A stretch of 54,070 bases of DNA from Candidatus Zixiibacteriota bacterium (GCA_020351995.1 CP070674.1:72453-126522); one strand, 5' to 3'. Numbered from the stretch's first letter, positions 9,193 to 18,096 are shown. Made by a program: numbers and translations. The notes: generated by a model not told the origin, from the letters alone.

Positions 9193-9222
9193 TGCGGAAG
9201 GCGGGATTTGAACCCGCACGAC
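9193..9222 (-). pseudogene. 3' fragment of a tRNA gene (att-site-like)
   Basis: On the minus strand the sequence gives a perfect T-arm, GCGGG-TTCAAAT-CCCGC, followed by CTTCCGCA, the 3' acceptor strand plus discriminator base. The matching 5' acceptor strand GCGGAAG and the D and anticodon arms are absent upstream (9223-9300). It is therefore a truncated tRNA 3' end of the kind left where an integrase-borne element used a tRNA as target. No integrase lies in this window. Confidence 0.7.
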
Positions 9223-9927
9223 TGCTCATATTTTTCAACGACTTACATCGAAAAACCCACGTCAATTGATGTCAATCTGAAAAGAATCCGGAGAAAATTT
9301 GGAAAAAAGCTCAGTGCCTAATAGGTCGGGTTCCGGATGAGCTTTGGGAAGAAGAAACCCGACATCACCGCATGATCGAATCATCGATGAGGACTTTCAG
9401 CTCGCCGGTTTCGCCATCCCGGGGTTTCGTTCCTGACCATCCTTTGTTGAATGCTGATAACGACGAACTCGGCCGGTTTCCTCACGGCGAAACCGACTTC
9501 AACAGTCAAACTGCCTTTGAGGATATCTCTGCGGCTCATCCTTGCTCAGTCGCGCCTTTGGCGGAGATTTTCCTAATCGCACGGCCAGACCCGGTCCAGG
9601 AATAAAGCCCACCCATACATGTCATAGTCGGGCGGCGGGCTAAAACGTGTTTTGCCCCTGGCTTCCTGCGTTTTCGGCCTCATCCGCTGATCATTTGGTT
9701 CAAAGACAGCCTACCGGGTGCCTTTCCGCATCGATCTCTCGATAAACAGGAATCGGCGGCAAAACGGAACGTATTTCAATTCCTGGTGGGCTGGATCTTT
9801 GTAATGGTGTCATCATCCGCAACATCCCACGCGTACCACCATCGCGGCAATCGACGGGATCGGCGAACACGTTGAATCCACTTACTTTGGTGAATCCTAT
9901 GCCGAGCAGAGGCTTCGACTTACCGGC
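9223..9927. other. Gene-poor interval with no recognisable gene
   Basis: It holds a hairpin repeat (9323-9366). Two overlapping short minus-strand frames are open: 9381-9539, 52 codons starting MSRRDILKGS, and the one before it that ends SAKGATEQG. Frames are also open on the plus strand (9372-9605 and on to about 9870). None has a convincing ribosome binding site with a recognisable product. I treat the interval as decayed DNA, possibly a remnant of an element once integrated at the tRNA fragment. Confidence 0.4.
9323..9366 (+). repeat. Palindromic repeat family A, copy 1
   Basis: GTCGGGTT (9325-9332) and AACCCGAC (9356-9363) form a perfect 8-bp inverted repeat around a 23-nt loop containing CCGGATGAGCTTTGGGA. 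The same arms and flanks recur at 52481-52551 (opposite orientation, longer loop) and in a closely matching form at 53036-53077. Confidence 0.7.
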
Positions 9928-10518
9928 CTAACCGTAAATGTAGAAGTGGCCTGATTTGTCAGGGAGAGCAATCGTGCGGAGGCGTCTTAGACCGGCCAGC
10001 TCGAAAAGACGCGTCTGACGAGTATCGTCGCTGTTCGATCGGAAGGATACCGACGAGAACTGCCACTCTCGCCCGAACCAGTCAATCAGCGAACCAAGCA
10101 ACCGCTTGTCCAGGTCATCATCGAGCCGCTTCTGCCTGACCCAGAAAGACACCACGGCCGCCCGCGCATCGACCGATTCGATCGCGCCGACCTCGGCACC
10201 CAGATTAGTGAGTAAAGCTCTGAGGGGGCGAATGTAAACGCACCCCAGGCAGGTCGATTCGGCAGGGTTCATGACCGTATAGGTAAAAGCGACCCGGTCT
10301 ATGTGCTCGGATTCGTGACGGATCAGGTCATCAAGATTCTGCCTCAGCGTAAAGTCTTCGGCGGGCCAGTCGCTTCTACCCCACATCAACAACATCTCAC
10401 GGCTGGACATGACCGCATCGTAGTCACGGTCGTTGTGGATAGAGCGAAGCGGACGCAGGATGAATTCCGGAGTAGTTAGCCCGGCCGGTATCTCGATATC
10501 CTCGGGATAGAGAGTCAT
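9928..10518 (-). CDS. GNAT-family N-acetyltransferase
   Basis: A 196-residue protein of the GNAT fold. It opens with a FILRPLRSIHNDRDYDAVMSS segment typical of RimJ/L-like members, then a central strand block (AFTYTVMNPAESTCLGCVYI), then AAVVSFWVRQ and a C-terminal FELAGLRRLRT helix-strand. The usual Q/R-x-x-G-x-G/A acetyl-CoA loop is poorly conserved (RQKRLDDDLDK), so binding may differ. The start has AGGA 8 nt upstream. It lies downstream of the TPR gene, so co-transcription is possible. Substrate unknown. Confidence 0.75.
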   Translation of the reverse strand: MTLYPEDIEIPAGLTTPEFILRPLRSIHNDRDYDAVMSSREMLLMWGRSDWPAEDFTLRQNLDDLIRHESEHIDRVAFTYTVMNPAESTCLGCVYIRPLRALLTNLGAEVGAIESVDARAAVVSFWVRQKRLDDDLDKRLLGSLIDWFGREWQFSSVSFRSNSDDTRQTRLFELAGLRRLRTIALPDKSGHFYIYG

Positions 10519-10582
10519 GCAGGTTTTCCTTTCACTTCATATAGACGGACCACGTTGCAGAATGTTTCGGGCAGGTCGAAGC

Positions 10583-11686
10583 TCACGGCGTGCGTTTGGC
10601 GACGCGGCGAAGGAAATCAAGTTTGCTGCGCTGGCGGCGTTTGGTGTCATCGGGAATCAAATTGTAATAGTCCTCAACAGGGCGCGCTGCCAGGATCGCT
10701 AGCTCGTCCAGATCCAGTTTATCGTAACATCGGTTCAGGTTGTAATCACACTCGATAAGATTTCGGTAATTCCCCGGAGACTCGGCCAGTTTCTTGCGCA
10801 ATGCCTGATAAGTCTCGGCGGCAAGATCGTACCTTTCCGTTTTGAAATAAGCTTCGGCCAGCGGCCACAGGTACACTTTGCCGTGAGGAAACTTCTCAAG
10901 CATCGCCTGGCATATTGTCACTACCGAATCGTATTCCTTCTTGTCCAGCCAGATCCAGATCAGGGCGTTGCGCGCCATCTGCGACGACACCAGCGAGGAA
11001 TCGACAGCCAGGCGAAGTTCGGCAATGCCTTTGTCTTTCTCGTTCTTGAAAAGACCGATCCATCTGAGAACGCCGGCCTTGGCCGATTTCCAATAGTGAA
11101 ACATCCCCAGCCCGGCGTAGAGGTCGTACAACGTGATGTCGGCACTCAGCCCGTCCTCGTAGCACGACCGGGCTTCAAACGCCTGTTTGAGGGCCGAGGT
11201 GAAAGATCCAAAGCGCGACTCCCAGAGGGCATTGTTGGCGTGGGCATGGCCTTCGGACAGTTTCATCCAGGCAACTTCGTGAGGGGAATCCGCTTTCTCG
11301 AGGCCAACCGACGATAACGAAACGGTGGCATCGATCAGTGTCTTGAATTCATGGGGATACAGGTTCTCCTCGGCGTCGGTCATTTCGGCCATGTACACCG
11401 CGGCCTTGTACATGTAACCGAGAGGGTCATCGGGGTAATCCGACACCAGCGAATCAAGAATGGCTTGCGCGGACGCGAATTCACCGTTGAGCATTTGCTC
11501 CTGCGCGGCCATGAGTCTGCTTCGTTTGTCGCTGGTCAGATATTCATCGGTATTTTGATCAGACGCGACCAGAACGCCCAATGGCCAGCAACATGCGAGG
11601 ATGAAGAGCACAGCGTGTGCCAACACGACCGTTCGGAAGGTGTGGTTCGCTCGCGTAATCTCAAACAGCATGAACATGCGTTCCAT
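10583..11686 (-). CDS. Exported TPR-like protein
   Basis: A 367-residue protein. The N-terminal hydrophobic segment (TVVLAHAVLFILACCWPLGVLVA) is a signal peptide or anchor. The rest is helical with TPR-like units (ANNALWESRFGSFTSALKQA; EKFPHGKVYLWPLAEAYFKT). ATGs at 11686, 11677 and 11671 are in frame, and none has a strong ribosome binding site. It follows the anti-sigma gene by 60 bp on the same strand, so it may belong to the sigma regulon. No enzymatic motif is visible. Confidence 0.78.
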   Translation of the reverse strand: MERMFMLFEITRANHTFRTVVLAHAVLFILACCWPLGVLVASDQNTDEYLTSDKRSRLMAAQEQMLNGEFASAQAILDSLVSDYPDDPLGYMYKAAVYMAEMTDAEENLYPHEFKTLIDATVSLSSVGLEKADSPHEVAWMKLSEGHAHANNALWESRFGSFTSALKQAFEARSCYEDGLSADITLYDLYAGLGMFHYWKSAKAGVLRWIGLFKNEKDKGIAELRLAVDSSLVSSQMARNALIWIWLDKKEYDSVVTICQAMLEKFPHGKVYLWPLAEAYFKTERYDLAAETYQALRKKLAESPGNYRNLIECDYNLNRCYDKLDLDELAILAARPVEDYYNLIPDDTKRRQRSKLDFLRRVAKRTP

Positions 11687-11746
11687 GATTGAGAAAAAAG
11701 AGCAGAGTTATCCGTTCAGGCAATAATAAAATCGAAAGCGAGGTGC

Positions 11747-12541
11747 TTATATAATTGATTGCTCGGGGACGAAGTTGTACAGGTCGAGTTCGCGGTCGGT
11801 CGAGGCCGTTATCACTACCAGCGATCCGGCCCGATGATACACCAGTCGGCATCCCCGGCAGTTATGATCGAAGAAAACGATACCGCCCTTAACAATCCGG
11901 GTTTCCTGCAGATCCGAGCTGATTTCAAACTGATCGGCCGGAACCAGGAACACTGATACAAAACCGTCGTCGTTGGTGTAAACCAGGTGATTCATCCGGG
12001 CACCCATGATTTCTCTGGTACCTCCCCCGATCATGCGGTAGTCCATTAGCTCGGGGGCGAGATCGAGCCGGTGATTCTGCTGGATATCGGCGAGAATGGC
12101 CGATGTTACGGGACTGTTCTGGAATTCGTTGGGATTTTCCTCAGCCGACCAGTGGGCCCGTTCAAGGGGCTTATACAGGTCATTGTGCCGATAGAAGGCG
12201 GCTATCATGAAGCTTGCGCCGATAAGAATGACCAGTGACGCCGCCGCGACCAGCGTCCTGGTCGACAGCCTAAAAAAACTTGTTTCTCGCTTGTTGGGAT
12301 TCTCCCGGTCAATCTCATCAAGTCGAGATATAATTTTAGCCTTGAGTTCGTCAACTTTGGGCGTATCGAAACTGTTTTGAACTCTTTCGTTAATCAGGTC
12401 CTGGACCGACTGCTCGAGGCGATAAACCTCGAAACAATCGCGGCAGTTATCCAGATGCTCTTTGACTCGCTGAGCATCAATTTCCGAAGCTTCTCTGTCT
12501 ATTATATCGTAGAGCAAATCGAGGGCGTCTTGACAGTTCAT
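11747..12541 (-). CDS. Anti-sigma factor with zinc-finger domain, membrane-anchored
   Basis: A 264-residue protein expected to hold the adjacent ECF sigma factor inactive at the membrane. The N-terminus has the zinc-binding anti-sigma pattern H-x3-C-x2-C (HLDNCRDC, 29-36) after MNCQDALDLL. A single transmembrane helix (TLVAAASLVILIGASFMIAAF) lies near residues 102-122. The periplasmic part of about 135 residues may sense a signal. Its ATG overlaps the sigma stop by 4 bp (ATGA at 12538-12541), so the two are translationally coupled. Confidence 0.9.
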   Translation of the reverse strand: MNCQDALDLLYDIIDREASEIDAQRVKEHLDNCRDCFEVYRLEQSVQDLINERVQNSFDTPKVDELKAKIISRLDEIDRENPNKRETSFFRLSTRTLVAAASLVILIGASFMIAAFYRHNDLYKPLERAHWSAEENPNEFQNSPVTSAILADIQQNHRLDLAPELMDYRMIGGGTREIMGARMNHLVYTNDDGFVSVFLVPADQFEISSDLQETRIVKGGIVFFDHNCRGCRLVYHRAGSLVVITASTDRELDLYNFVPEQSII

Positions 12542-13125
12542 TTTGCTTTATCCTTGACGTAGCCGTTCTTGATTGCGTATTCAAACAGTTCTTTCTGTAG
12601 CAGTTTGCGACCGCGATGAAGACGCGATTTTACGGTTCCTAATTGTAAATCGGCAATCTCTGCAATCTCCTGATACGAGAACCCTTCCAGAAAAGAAAGC
12701 ACTACCACCAGTCGAAAATCGTCCGGAAGGTTTTCAATAGCTTTCTTAACATCGTCATCAAAAATCTTTGAAAAGAGATGCTGTTCGGGATTATCCTCAC
12801 CGCCGACCGTGGCCAGCTGACCGTAAAGGAAGTTGTCGTCGACTTCGTCAACGTTTACCGCCATCGGCGAGCGAGATTTGGAGCGGTAATCGTTAATGAA
12901 GATGTTGGTCATGATCTTAAACAACCATGCCCGACAATTTGAGCCCGGCTCGAACTTGTCCCAGAAACGATACGCTTTGACGAAGGTTTCCTGGACAAGA
13001 TCCTCAGCATCACCTTCATTCCTGGTCATTCGAAGAGCTGTGCGCAAAAGGGCGTCCATGTGAGGCAAGGCCTCTGCCTCGAAAGCTTTCCTTTTCGCCA
13101 GGTCTTCTTTTTTCCGGTCAGCCAT
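12538..13125 (-). CDS. ECF-family RNA polymerase sigma factor (RpoE-like)
   Basis: A 195-residue sigma factor. Region 2 reads ALRMTRNEGDAEDLVQETFVKAYRFWDKF and continues into NCRAWLFKIMTNIFIND. Region 4 reads VLSFLEGFSYQEIAEIADLQLGTVKSRLHRGRKLL, the helix-turn-helix that binds the -35 element. The linker is long and acidic, as usual in the family. It is coupled to the downstream anti-sigma gene. The upstream 13126-13436 region probably carries its promoter. Confidence 0.94.
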   Translation of the reverse strand: MADRKKEDLAKRKAFEAEALPHMDALLRTALRMTRNEGDAEDLVQETFVKAYRFWDKFEPGSNCRAWLFKIMTNIFINDYRSKSRSPMAVNVDEVDDNFLYGQLATVGGEDNPEQHLFSKIFDDDVKKAIENLPDDFRLVVVLSFLEGFSYQEIAEIADLQLGTVKSRLHRGRKLLQKELFEYAIKNGYVKDKAK

Positions 13126-13436
13126 AAGAGTAATTACTTTCCTCTACAACGACCGGACAACATAACCTATTTATATAGCCTAAAACAAGTTCGCCGGTCG
13201 TCAAGTTCCCCTCGGACGAACAAATGGGAACATTCTCGATGATTTTCGCTTCCCCCGCGGCCCTTGCGAGAGACGCAAGCCTCATGGCTCATATTTTGTG
13301 ATTTCCACAGCCATCAATATAATAATGGCCGGTGGAGTAGACCACAAGCCTTTTCAGTCAGAATCCTCGAAAGCGGTTGTTACTTAACGCACTTCGACAA
13401 GAGAACTCTCGGCCTTCTGTGTTTGTTATACTTCGC
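13126..13436. promoter_or_regulatory. Divergent upstream region of sigma operon and DCC gene
   Basis: The interval holds no gene. On the minus strand GGAACTT (13209-13203) and GAACTT (13192-13187) repeat 16-17 bp apart, upstream of an AT-rich TATATAAATAGG stretch. GGAACTT resembles the -35 of RpoE-type sigma factors, so autoregulation is plausible. The -10 is not clear. Confidence 0.35.
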
Positions 13437-13799
13437 ATGGGCCAGTATCATTTAATATACGACGACAATTGTCCTATTTGCCGAAAAAGTATCAGCACGG
13501 TTCGTAACCTCGATCGTCTTGGGCTCGTCAACTGCGTGCCTCTTTCCACTGTTACCGACCAACCCCGCCGCGGCACGCTGGTGAAAGGTAAACTGGCCGA
13601 AGAGATTCACCTGATTACCCCCGAAGGAAAAGTCTACCGAGGCGCGGAGGCTGTCGGTGTGCTGGCTTCGCTTTTCCCCCGCTCAAAGTATCTGGGTGCT
13701 TTTATTTTGCTGCCTGGTGTTCGTGCTCTTGCCCGTCGTGCCTACCGCCGCGTTGCACGGCGACGCCTGATGATCTCACGGCTGCTATCACTGAATTGA
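13437..13799 (+). CDS. DCC-family thiol-disulfide oxidoreductase-like protein (DUF393)
   Basis: About 120 residues, opening with MGQYHLIYDDNCPICRKSI. The DxxCPxC motif (DDNCPIC) near the N-terminus defines the DCC/DUF393 thioredoxin-like family. Only this N-terminal CxxC is present. The middle (HLITPEGKVYRGAEAVGVLASLFP) fits the family's conserved G..A...L segment. I chose the ATG at 13437 because the family begins just before the DCC motif; the frame is open upstream to 13377. Redox partner unknown. Confidence 0.85.
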   Translation: MGQYHLIYDDNCPICRKSISTVRNLDRLGLVNCVPLSTVTDQPRRGTLVKGKLAEEIHLITPEGKVYRGAEAVGVLASLFPRSKYLGAFILLPGVRALARRAYRRVARRRLMISRLLSLN

Positions 13800-13804
13800 T
13801 GCGA

Positions 13805-15262
13805 CTAGGTTCCCTCGGGGATCTCAACTGAGGGTTCGATATTAAATATATTCTTGATTGCGAGCCCGAGACAGACCAGGAACATGGGTTCAGTAAGAAA
13901 GCGGAAACGATTGTTCTCGCCGAGTTCGAAGGCGTTTCCCACAACGGTAATGTAAACCAGGTTAAACCATATAAATAGTAGTGTTACCGTATTGGCGGCC
14001 GTCGCATCTCGGCCCGAAATCGACTTTCGTATCAGAACGAAACCGTAAATAATGGCGAAGATGTATCCCAACCACAAAAACAGGCCGGTGTGGAAAAACG
14101 TCTTCCGCTCCGTCACCTTTTCTTCATAGTCAAACTGTCCGAACAACATCAGGTTGTAAGCTTTATCGAGTCGGGAAATGTGCCGGCGGTTTTTCTCAAG
14201 GAAGTAGTATGAACTCGATGGCATACAGTAAATTTGAGAGGATTCGAGCAGACTCTTAACGTATGTACCGGGGTAATGGGTGAGCACGTACCAGGCGTCG
14301 CGGGCATATTGCCGGCTTATGTCGAGGTAGGTGCTGTTGTTTAGATTGGGCGCTCCCGAGGATTTCAGGGTTTCGTCCAGCACGGCATGACCGGTCTTTG
14401 GGGCCAGTGAGAAATCGATCCTGCGCTGATAGATTTCAAGCGGTTGAAATGGGTCCACCAGAGAAAACCGAGAGAGTTTTCCCTCTTCAACTAATCGGAA
14501 TCGCTCATTATACGGGAGTTTCTGGGTGGTCAGCCGGTTGAAGTTCATACCGAACCAGCTACTTGCGGAGAAAGTCCCGAATGAATAAGCGTTCTTGACG
14601 TACAGCGAAAGACAAACCGCAACACACAGGGCTCCAGTGATTGTAATGCTTCTCCATTGCGCCTTTCTGAAGTAGACCAGTATCAGAAAAACTGCTGTCA
14701 GCCAGACGAGATGAAACAAACTGCGAGTTAATACCAGACATAACATCAGGACGGAAAATATGATCAGCGACCGGATTTTCCCGAATTGAAGGTAACTGTG
14801 CAGGACCAATGCAAGAAGACACAGCAGGGTGGCAACCGGGTAAGAATAAAACAGGAAGTTTTCATAGAGGATGCATGCGGGACTGATTAAGAATAAGCCG
14901 ACCAGAACCAAACTCAGCCTATTACCCAATCCCAGACGGATCATCAGGATATACAAAGACAGGTTCAGGATGAGCCCCATCAGCAGATAAGCTAGGTGGA
15001 AAGCCATGACTTCATTACCCGCGAAGAGCTTGAGGACGGTTCCTATAAACAGGTTAAAAAGAGGCGGTTGGCTGTGGAGATAGAAAACGCTTTGAAGAAG
15101 ATCGGTTCTGAGCAGCTCCGGGTCGATATACTGCCAGTAATATGTTAATGGCTCTATGTCGAACCGTATTCCCAGAAGATAGTAGATGATTCGAGATAGA
15201 ATGAAAATAGCGGCCAGAATGATAGTGGGCCCATATCCTGGATTATAGCTGCGTTGATTCAT
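13805..15262 (-). CDS. Multi-pass membrane protein, ArnT/PMT-like glycosyltransferase (GT-C fold)
   Basis: About 485 residues with ten or more hydrophobic helices. The first periplasmic loop contains IEPLTYYWQYIDPELL followed by YLHSQPPLFNLFIG, the arrangement seen in dolichyl-phosphate-mannose-type (GT39/PMT_2) enzymes, where an acidic residue in this loop is catalytic and QPP/HPP follows. The C-terminal part (NAFELGENNRFRFLTEPM) also fits. I prefer the ATG at 15262, with GGAAAGAGG just upstream, over the GTG at 15295. It likely transfers a lipid-linked sugar to an envelope acceptor. Acceptor unknown. Confidence 0.75.
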   Translation of the reverse strand: MNQRSYNPGYGPTIILAAIFILSRIIYYLLGIRFDIEPLTYYWQYIDPELLRTDLLQSVFYLHSQPPLFNLFIGTVLKLFAGNEVMAFHLAYLLMGLILNLSLYILMIRLGLGNRLSLVLVGLFLISPACILYENFLFYSYPVATLLCLLALVLHSYLQFGKIRSLIIFSVLMLCLVLTRSLFHLVWLTAVFLILVYFRKAQWRSITITGALCVAVCLSLYVKNAYSFGTFSASSWFGMNFNRLTTQKLPYNERFRLVEEGKLSRFSLVDPFQPLEIYQRRIDFSLAPKTGHAVLDETLKSSGAPNLNNSTYLDISRQYARDAWYVLTHYPGTYVKSLLESSQIYCMPSSSYYFLEKNRRHISRLDKAYNLMLFGQFDYEEKVTERKTFFHTGLFLWLGYIFAIIYGFVLIRKSISGRDATAANTVTLLFIWFNLVYITVVGNAFELGENNRFRFLTEPMFLVCLGLAIKNIFNIEPSVEIPEGT

Positions 15263-15405
15263 GCCTCTTTCCGCTAACGTGAGACTCAACTCCACCCATA
15301 GTGTGGATATACTTTACCTCAGTTTTCTTGTCAAGTTGGAAAAGACAGTGGACGTAGTCAGATTCTACGGCAAGGGTACCGAGGCCTTGCGCTGAGCCAT
15401 CCCTG

Positions 15406-17604
15406 CTAGCCGACTATCTTAAGCCTGGCGTACTTCACCATAATTTTCTTCTTCCCCACTCCGGTAAACACAATCTCGAGGGTGAGTGATTCTCCGTATC
15501 CTTCCACCGAGGTTATTTTTCCTCTGCCGAAGGTAGGGTGCTGAACGATCCGTCCCACGCGCATAAGTTCGGAATCCTCGTAATCGTAGTGCACGCCGGT
15601 CGCTTTCGGGGCGCGGGTCCTCCCGGCCGGGAAGAACCCGGTGGTTTGATAGGTTCCGCTTTCGTGGTCAAACCGTCGTTGCGTACGCCGTTCATGTCTT
15701 TCTAAGAGAGCTTCGGGGATTTCTTTTATGAACCTTGATGGTATCGACTCGACCTCGCCGAAGCGATAGCGTGACGTGGCGCTCGCCAGATACAGTTTTC
15801 TTTTTGCCCTGGTGGCACCGACATAAAACAGCCGTCGTTCCTCCTCCAGTTCCATGGGTTCAGATATGGCCCGGGCCAGCGGAAAAAGACCCTCCTCAAG
15901 ACCCACGATAAAGACCGTGTCAAACTCGAGACCCTTGGCCGAGTGCAGCGTCATCATGGTGAGCTTGTCCTCAATCTCGCTGTAGGTGTCAATGTCGGTG
16001 AAGAGCGATATATCGGCCAGGTAGTTTTCCAGTGACGCCTCACCATTGTGTTCGGCATACTCGGCCATACCCTCGATGAAGGCTTCGATATTTTCAATTT
16101 TGGTTTGCGCGACAATCTCATCTTCCCGTCTCAACTCTTCAAGAAACCGTACGTCCTCGACCAGATCCTGCGCCAGGAGGTCAATTGGGACGGACTCTTT
16201 TTCCTGTCGGTATTTTTCAATCAACTCGATGAACGGTTTGATTCGCCTGGTTTTTGCGGATAACTCCGGGTAGTCGTCGATCTTCAGCAGTAATTCATAG
16301 CCCGAAATGCCCCGGCTGTGGGCCAGACTGAGAATGTTATCCAGCGATCTGGTACCGATACCACGCTTCGGGTAATTGATTATTCTCTGGAAGGAGATAT
16401 CGTCTTTCACGTTCACAATCAGCTTCAGGTAAGCCAGCAGGTCTTTGATTTCTTTGCGCTGATAGAAAGCAATACCGCCAACAATCTGATAAGGGATATT
16501 CTCCCTCCTGAGATGTTCCTCAAAGGGACGTGACTGGGCGTTGGTACGATAAAGAACAGCTATCTCTTTGAGGCCGCAGGAATCCTGTTCCCGCTGTATG
16601 AAATCAACCACGGCGACAGCTTCTTCGTCGGCCGAGTCTACCAGCAGCAGTTGAAGTTTGTCTCCGCCCTCGCGGTCGGTCCAGAGTTTTTTTGCCTTGC
16701 GTGCCTCGTTGTTGCGGATCACACCCGAGGCGGCATCGAGGATGATCGGGGTTGAGCGGTAGTTCTGTTCCAGTTTTATTATCCGGGCGCCGGGGAAATC
16801 TTTTTCGAATTCAAGGATGTTCCGGATATCGGCCCCGCGCCAACCGTATATGGATTGGTCCTCATCTCCAACCACACAGATGTTGTTGTGCCGGCCAAGT
16901 AGACTTTTTAAGAGCAGGTATTGAACGTGATTGGTGTCCTGATACTCGTCGACCAGAATATATTTGAACCTTTCCCGGTATCGGTCTCCTATCTCAGCGT
17001 CGCTCCCAAGCAGTAATACGGAGTTGAAGAGCAGATCATCGAAATCCATGGCATTGCATCGGCGCAGTCGTTCCTGATACAGCGAGTATATTTGCGCGGT
17101 AGTTTTCTCAAAGTATCCTGATGCTCTTTTAGCATAATCCTCGGCTCCGACGAGCTTATTCTTGGCGGTTGATATTTTGCGAAGTTGAGCCCTGGGTGAG
17201 AATTGACTACCGGCTAGGTTTAGTTCCTTGATGCAGTTTTTGGCCAGCGTTTCGGAATCGCTCTCGTCGAATATGGTGTAATTCGTGTCGTACCCAAGAA
17301 CACCTCCCTCCCGGCGAAGGAAACGGGCACAGAAGGAGTGAAAGGTGGATACGCTCAGGGATGGTATCTCACCACCGAGGAGGGAGTTGACTCTTTCTTT
17401 CATCTCGGAGGCGGCCTTGTTGGTAAAGGTAACAGCCAGTAACTGGTGTGGCTGAGCCAGGCGTTCATAGAGGATGTAGGCCAAACGTCGGGTGAGCACA
17501 CGAGTCTTACCAGACCCGGCTCCGGCAACGACCAGTAACGGCCCCTCAGTTGTCGTTACGGCCTCAAGCTGGTCCTTATTGAGGTCTTTGAGAAGTCTGC
17601 TCAT
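15406..17604 (-). CDS. pcrA: UvrD/PcrA-type ATP-dependent DNA helicase
   Basis: A 732-residue superfamily 1A helicase, the usual size. It opens LNKDQLEAVTTTEGPLLVVAGAGSGKTRVLTRR (Q motif and Walker A), then VDEYQDTN (Walker B), VGDEDQSIYGWRGAD (motif III), QNYRS (IV), MTLHSAKGLEFDTVFIVGLEEGLFP (V) and YVGATRAKRKLYLA (VI). The C-terminal Tudor-like tail (MRVGRIVQHPTFGRGKI) is characteristic of PcrA/UvrD and binds RNA polymerase in studied species. Role: unwinding in nucleotide excision and mismatch repair and clearing of replication conflicts. No lexA-like operator was seen. Confidence 0.95.
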   Translation of the reverse strand: MSRLLKDLNKDQLEAVTTTEGPLLVVAGAGSGKTRVLTRRLAYILYERLAQPHQLLAVTFTNKAASEMKERVNSLLGGEIPSLSVSTFHSFCARFLRREGGVLGYDTNYTIFDESDSETLAKNCIKELNLAGSQFSPRAQLRKISTAKNKLVGAEDYAKRASGYFEKTTAQIYSLYQERLRRCNAMDFDDLLFNSVLLLGSDAEIGDRYRERFKYILVDEYQDTNHVQYLLLKSLLGRHNNICVVGDEDQSIYGWRGADIRNILEFEKDFPGARIIKLEQNYRSTPIILDAASGVIRNNEARKAKKLWTDREGGDKLQLLLVDSADEEAVAVVDFIQREQDSCGLKEIAVLYRTNAQSRPFEEHLRRENIPYQIVGGIAFYQRKEIKDLLAYLKLIVNVKDDISFQRIINYPKRGIGTRSLDNILSLAHSRGISGYELLLKIDDYPELSAKTRRIKPFIELIEKYRQEKESVPIDLLAQDLVEDVRFLEELRREDEIVAQTKIENIEAFIEGMAEYAEHNGEASLENYLADISLFTDIDTYSEIEDKLTMMTLHSAKGLEFDTVFIVGLEEGLFPLARAISEPMELEEERRLFYVGATRAKRKLYLASATSRYRFGEVESIPSRFIKEIPEALLERHERRTQRRFDHESGTYQTTGFFPAGRTRAPKATGVHYDYEDSELMRVGRIVQHPTFGRGKITSVEGYGESLTLEIVFTGVGKKKIMVKYARLKIVG

Positions 17605-17679
17605 AATGGTACCGGTGAATATATGTCACATGGTGTTCAACGCAATCCCTTTTGTCGGGCGATTTCACTCGAATGCAAT

Positions 17680-17712
17680 AGAAAAAGGTTGTTGAACTCA
17701 TTCAACAACCTT
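17680..17712 (-). terminator. Rho-independent terminator of rpmA
   Basis: AAGGTTGTTGAA (17685-17696) and TTCAACAACCTT (17701-17712) form a perfect 12-bp stem around a 4-nt loop. Read on the minus strand it is followed by TTTCTATTG. It lies 24 bp after the rpmA stop. Confidence 0.88.
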
Positions 17713-17735
17713 CAAACTCGTCGCCGAGGCTTAGC

Positions 17736-18002
17736 TCAGGCCTGTACTTCCGCTTGATAAACGGAAACTCGCTTGCCGTCGCGGCCGACTCTCTCATACC
17801 GTACAATGCCGTCAACCTTGGCAAACAAAGTGCAGTCTTTGCCGATACCCACGTTCATACCGGGCTTGATAGGGGTACCGCACTGGCGGACAAGAATCGA
17901 ACCGGCGGTGACCTTCTCGCCGCCGAACACTTTAGTGCCCCGCCGCTGGCCTTGCGAGTCACGGCCGTTTTTCGATGATCCAACACCTTTTTTATGTGCC
18001 AT
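17736..18002 (-). CDS. rpmA: 50S ribosomal protein bL27
   Basis: An 88-residue protein matching bL27 along its full length: [20 protein letters not shown] at the N-terminus, then [19 protein letters not shown] and DGIVRYER. The N-terminal tail reaches the peptidyl-transferase centre. There is no extended N-terminus of the kind cleaved by Prp in Firmicutes. The ribosome binding site is GAGG. The usual partner rplU (bL21) is absent here; rpmA is a single-gene unit with its own promoter and terminator. Confidence 0.97.
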   Translation of the reverse strand: MAHKKGVGSSKNGRDSQGQRRGTKVFGGEKVTAGSILVRQCGTPIKPGMNVGIGKDCTLFAKVDGIVRYERVGRDGKRVSVYQAEVQA

Positions 18003-18039
18003 TATCTACCTCGTCAGAACTTTCATTATCAACATTGTC

Positions 18040-18057
18040 GCCGGAAAAGCCCGGCGC
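18040..18057 (-). promoter_or_regulatory. Hairpin in the rpmA leader
   Basis: CGCCGG (18040-18045) and CCGGCG (18052-18057) form a 6-bp GC-only stem with a 6-nt loop, within the roughly 60-nt leader between the promoter and the ATG. No T-tract follows. It could be an autogenous control site, but only the structure is visible. Confidence 0.4.
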
Positions 18058-18068
18058 AAGGGCCTACA

Positions 18069-18096
18069 ATTATAATCAATCCCTATAGAAATGCAA
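18069..18096 (-). promoter_or_regulatory. Promoter of rpmA
   Basis: On the minus strand TTGCAT (18096-18091) is 16 bp from a perfect TATAAT (18074-18069). Transcription should begin near 18062. It explains independent expression of rpmA. Confidence 0.7.

Noticed and set aside
9087-9269. Plus-strand ORF reading GFEPARLLIFF
   Set aside because: It is the antisense translation of a tRNA 3' fragment, a well-known spurious ORF.
9372-9605. Plus-strand 77-codon ORF and antisense 52-codon ORF starting MSRRDILKGS
   Set aside because: Neither has a convincing start signal or a family I can name; kept only as part of the gene-poor interval.
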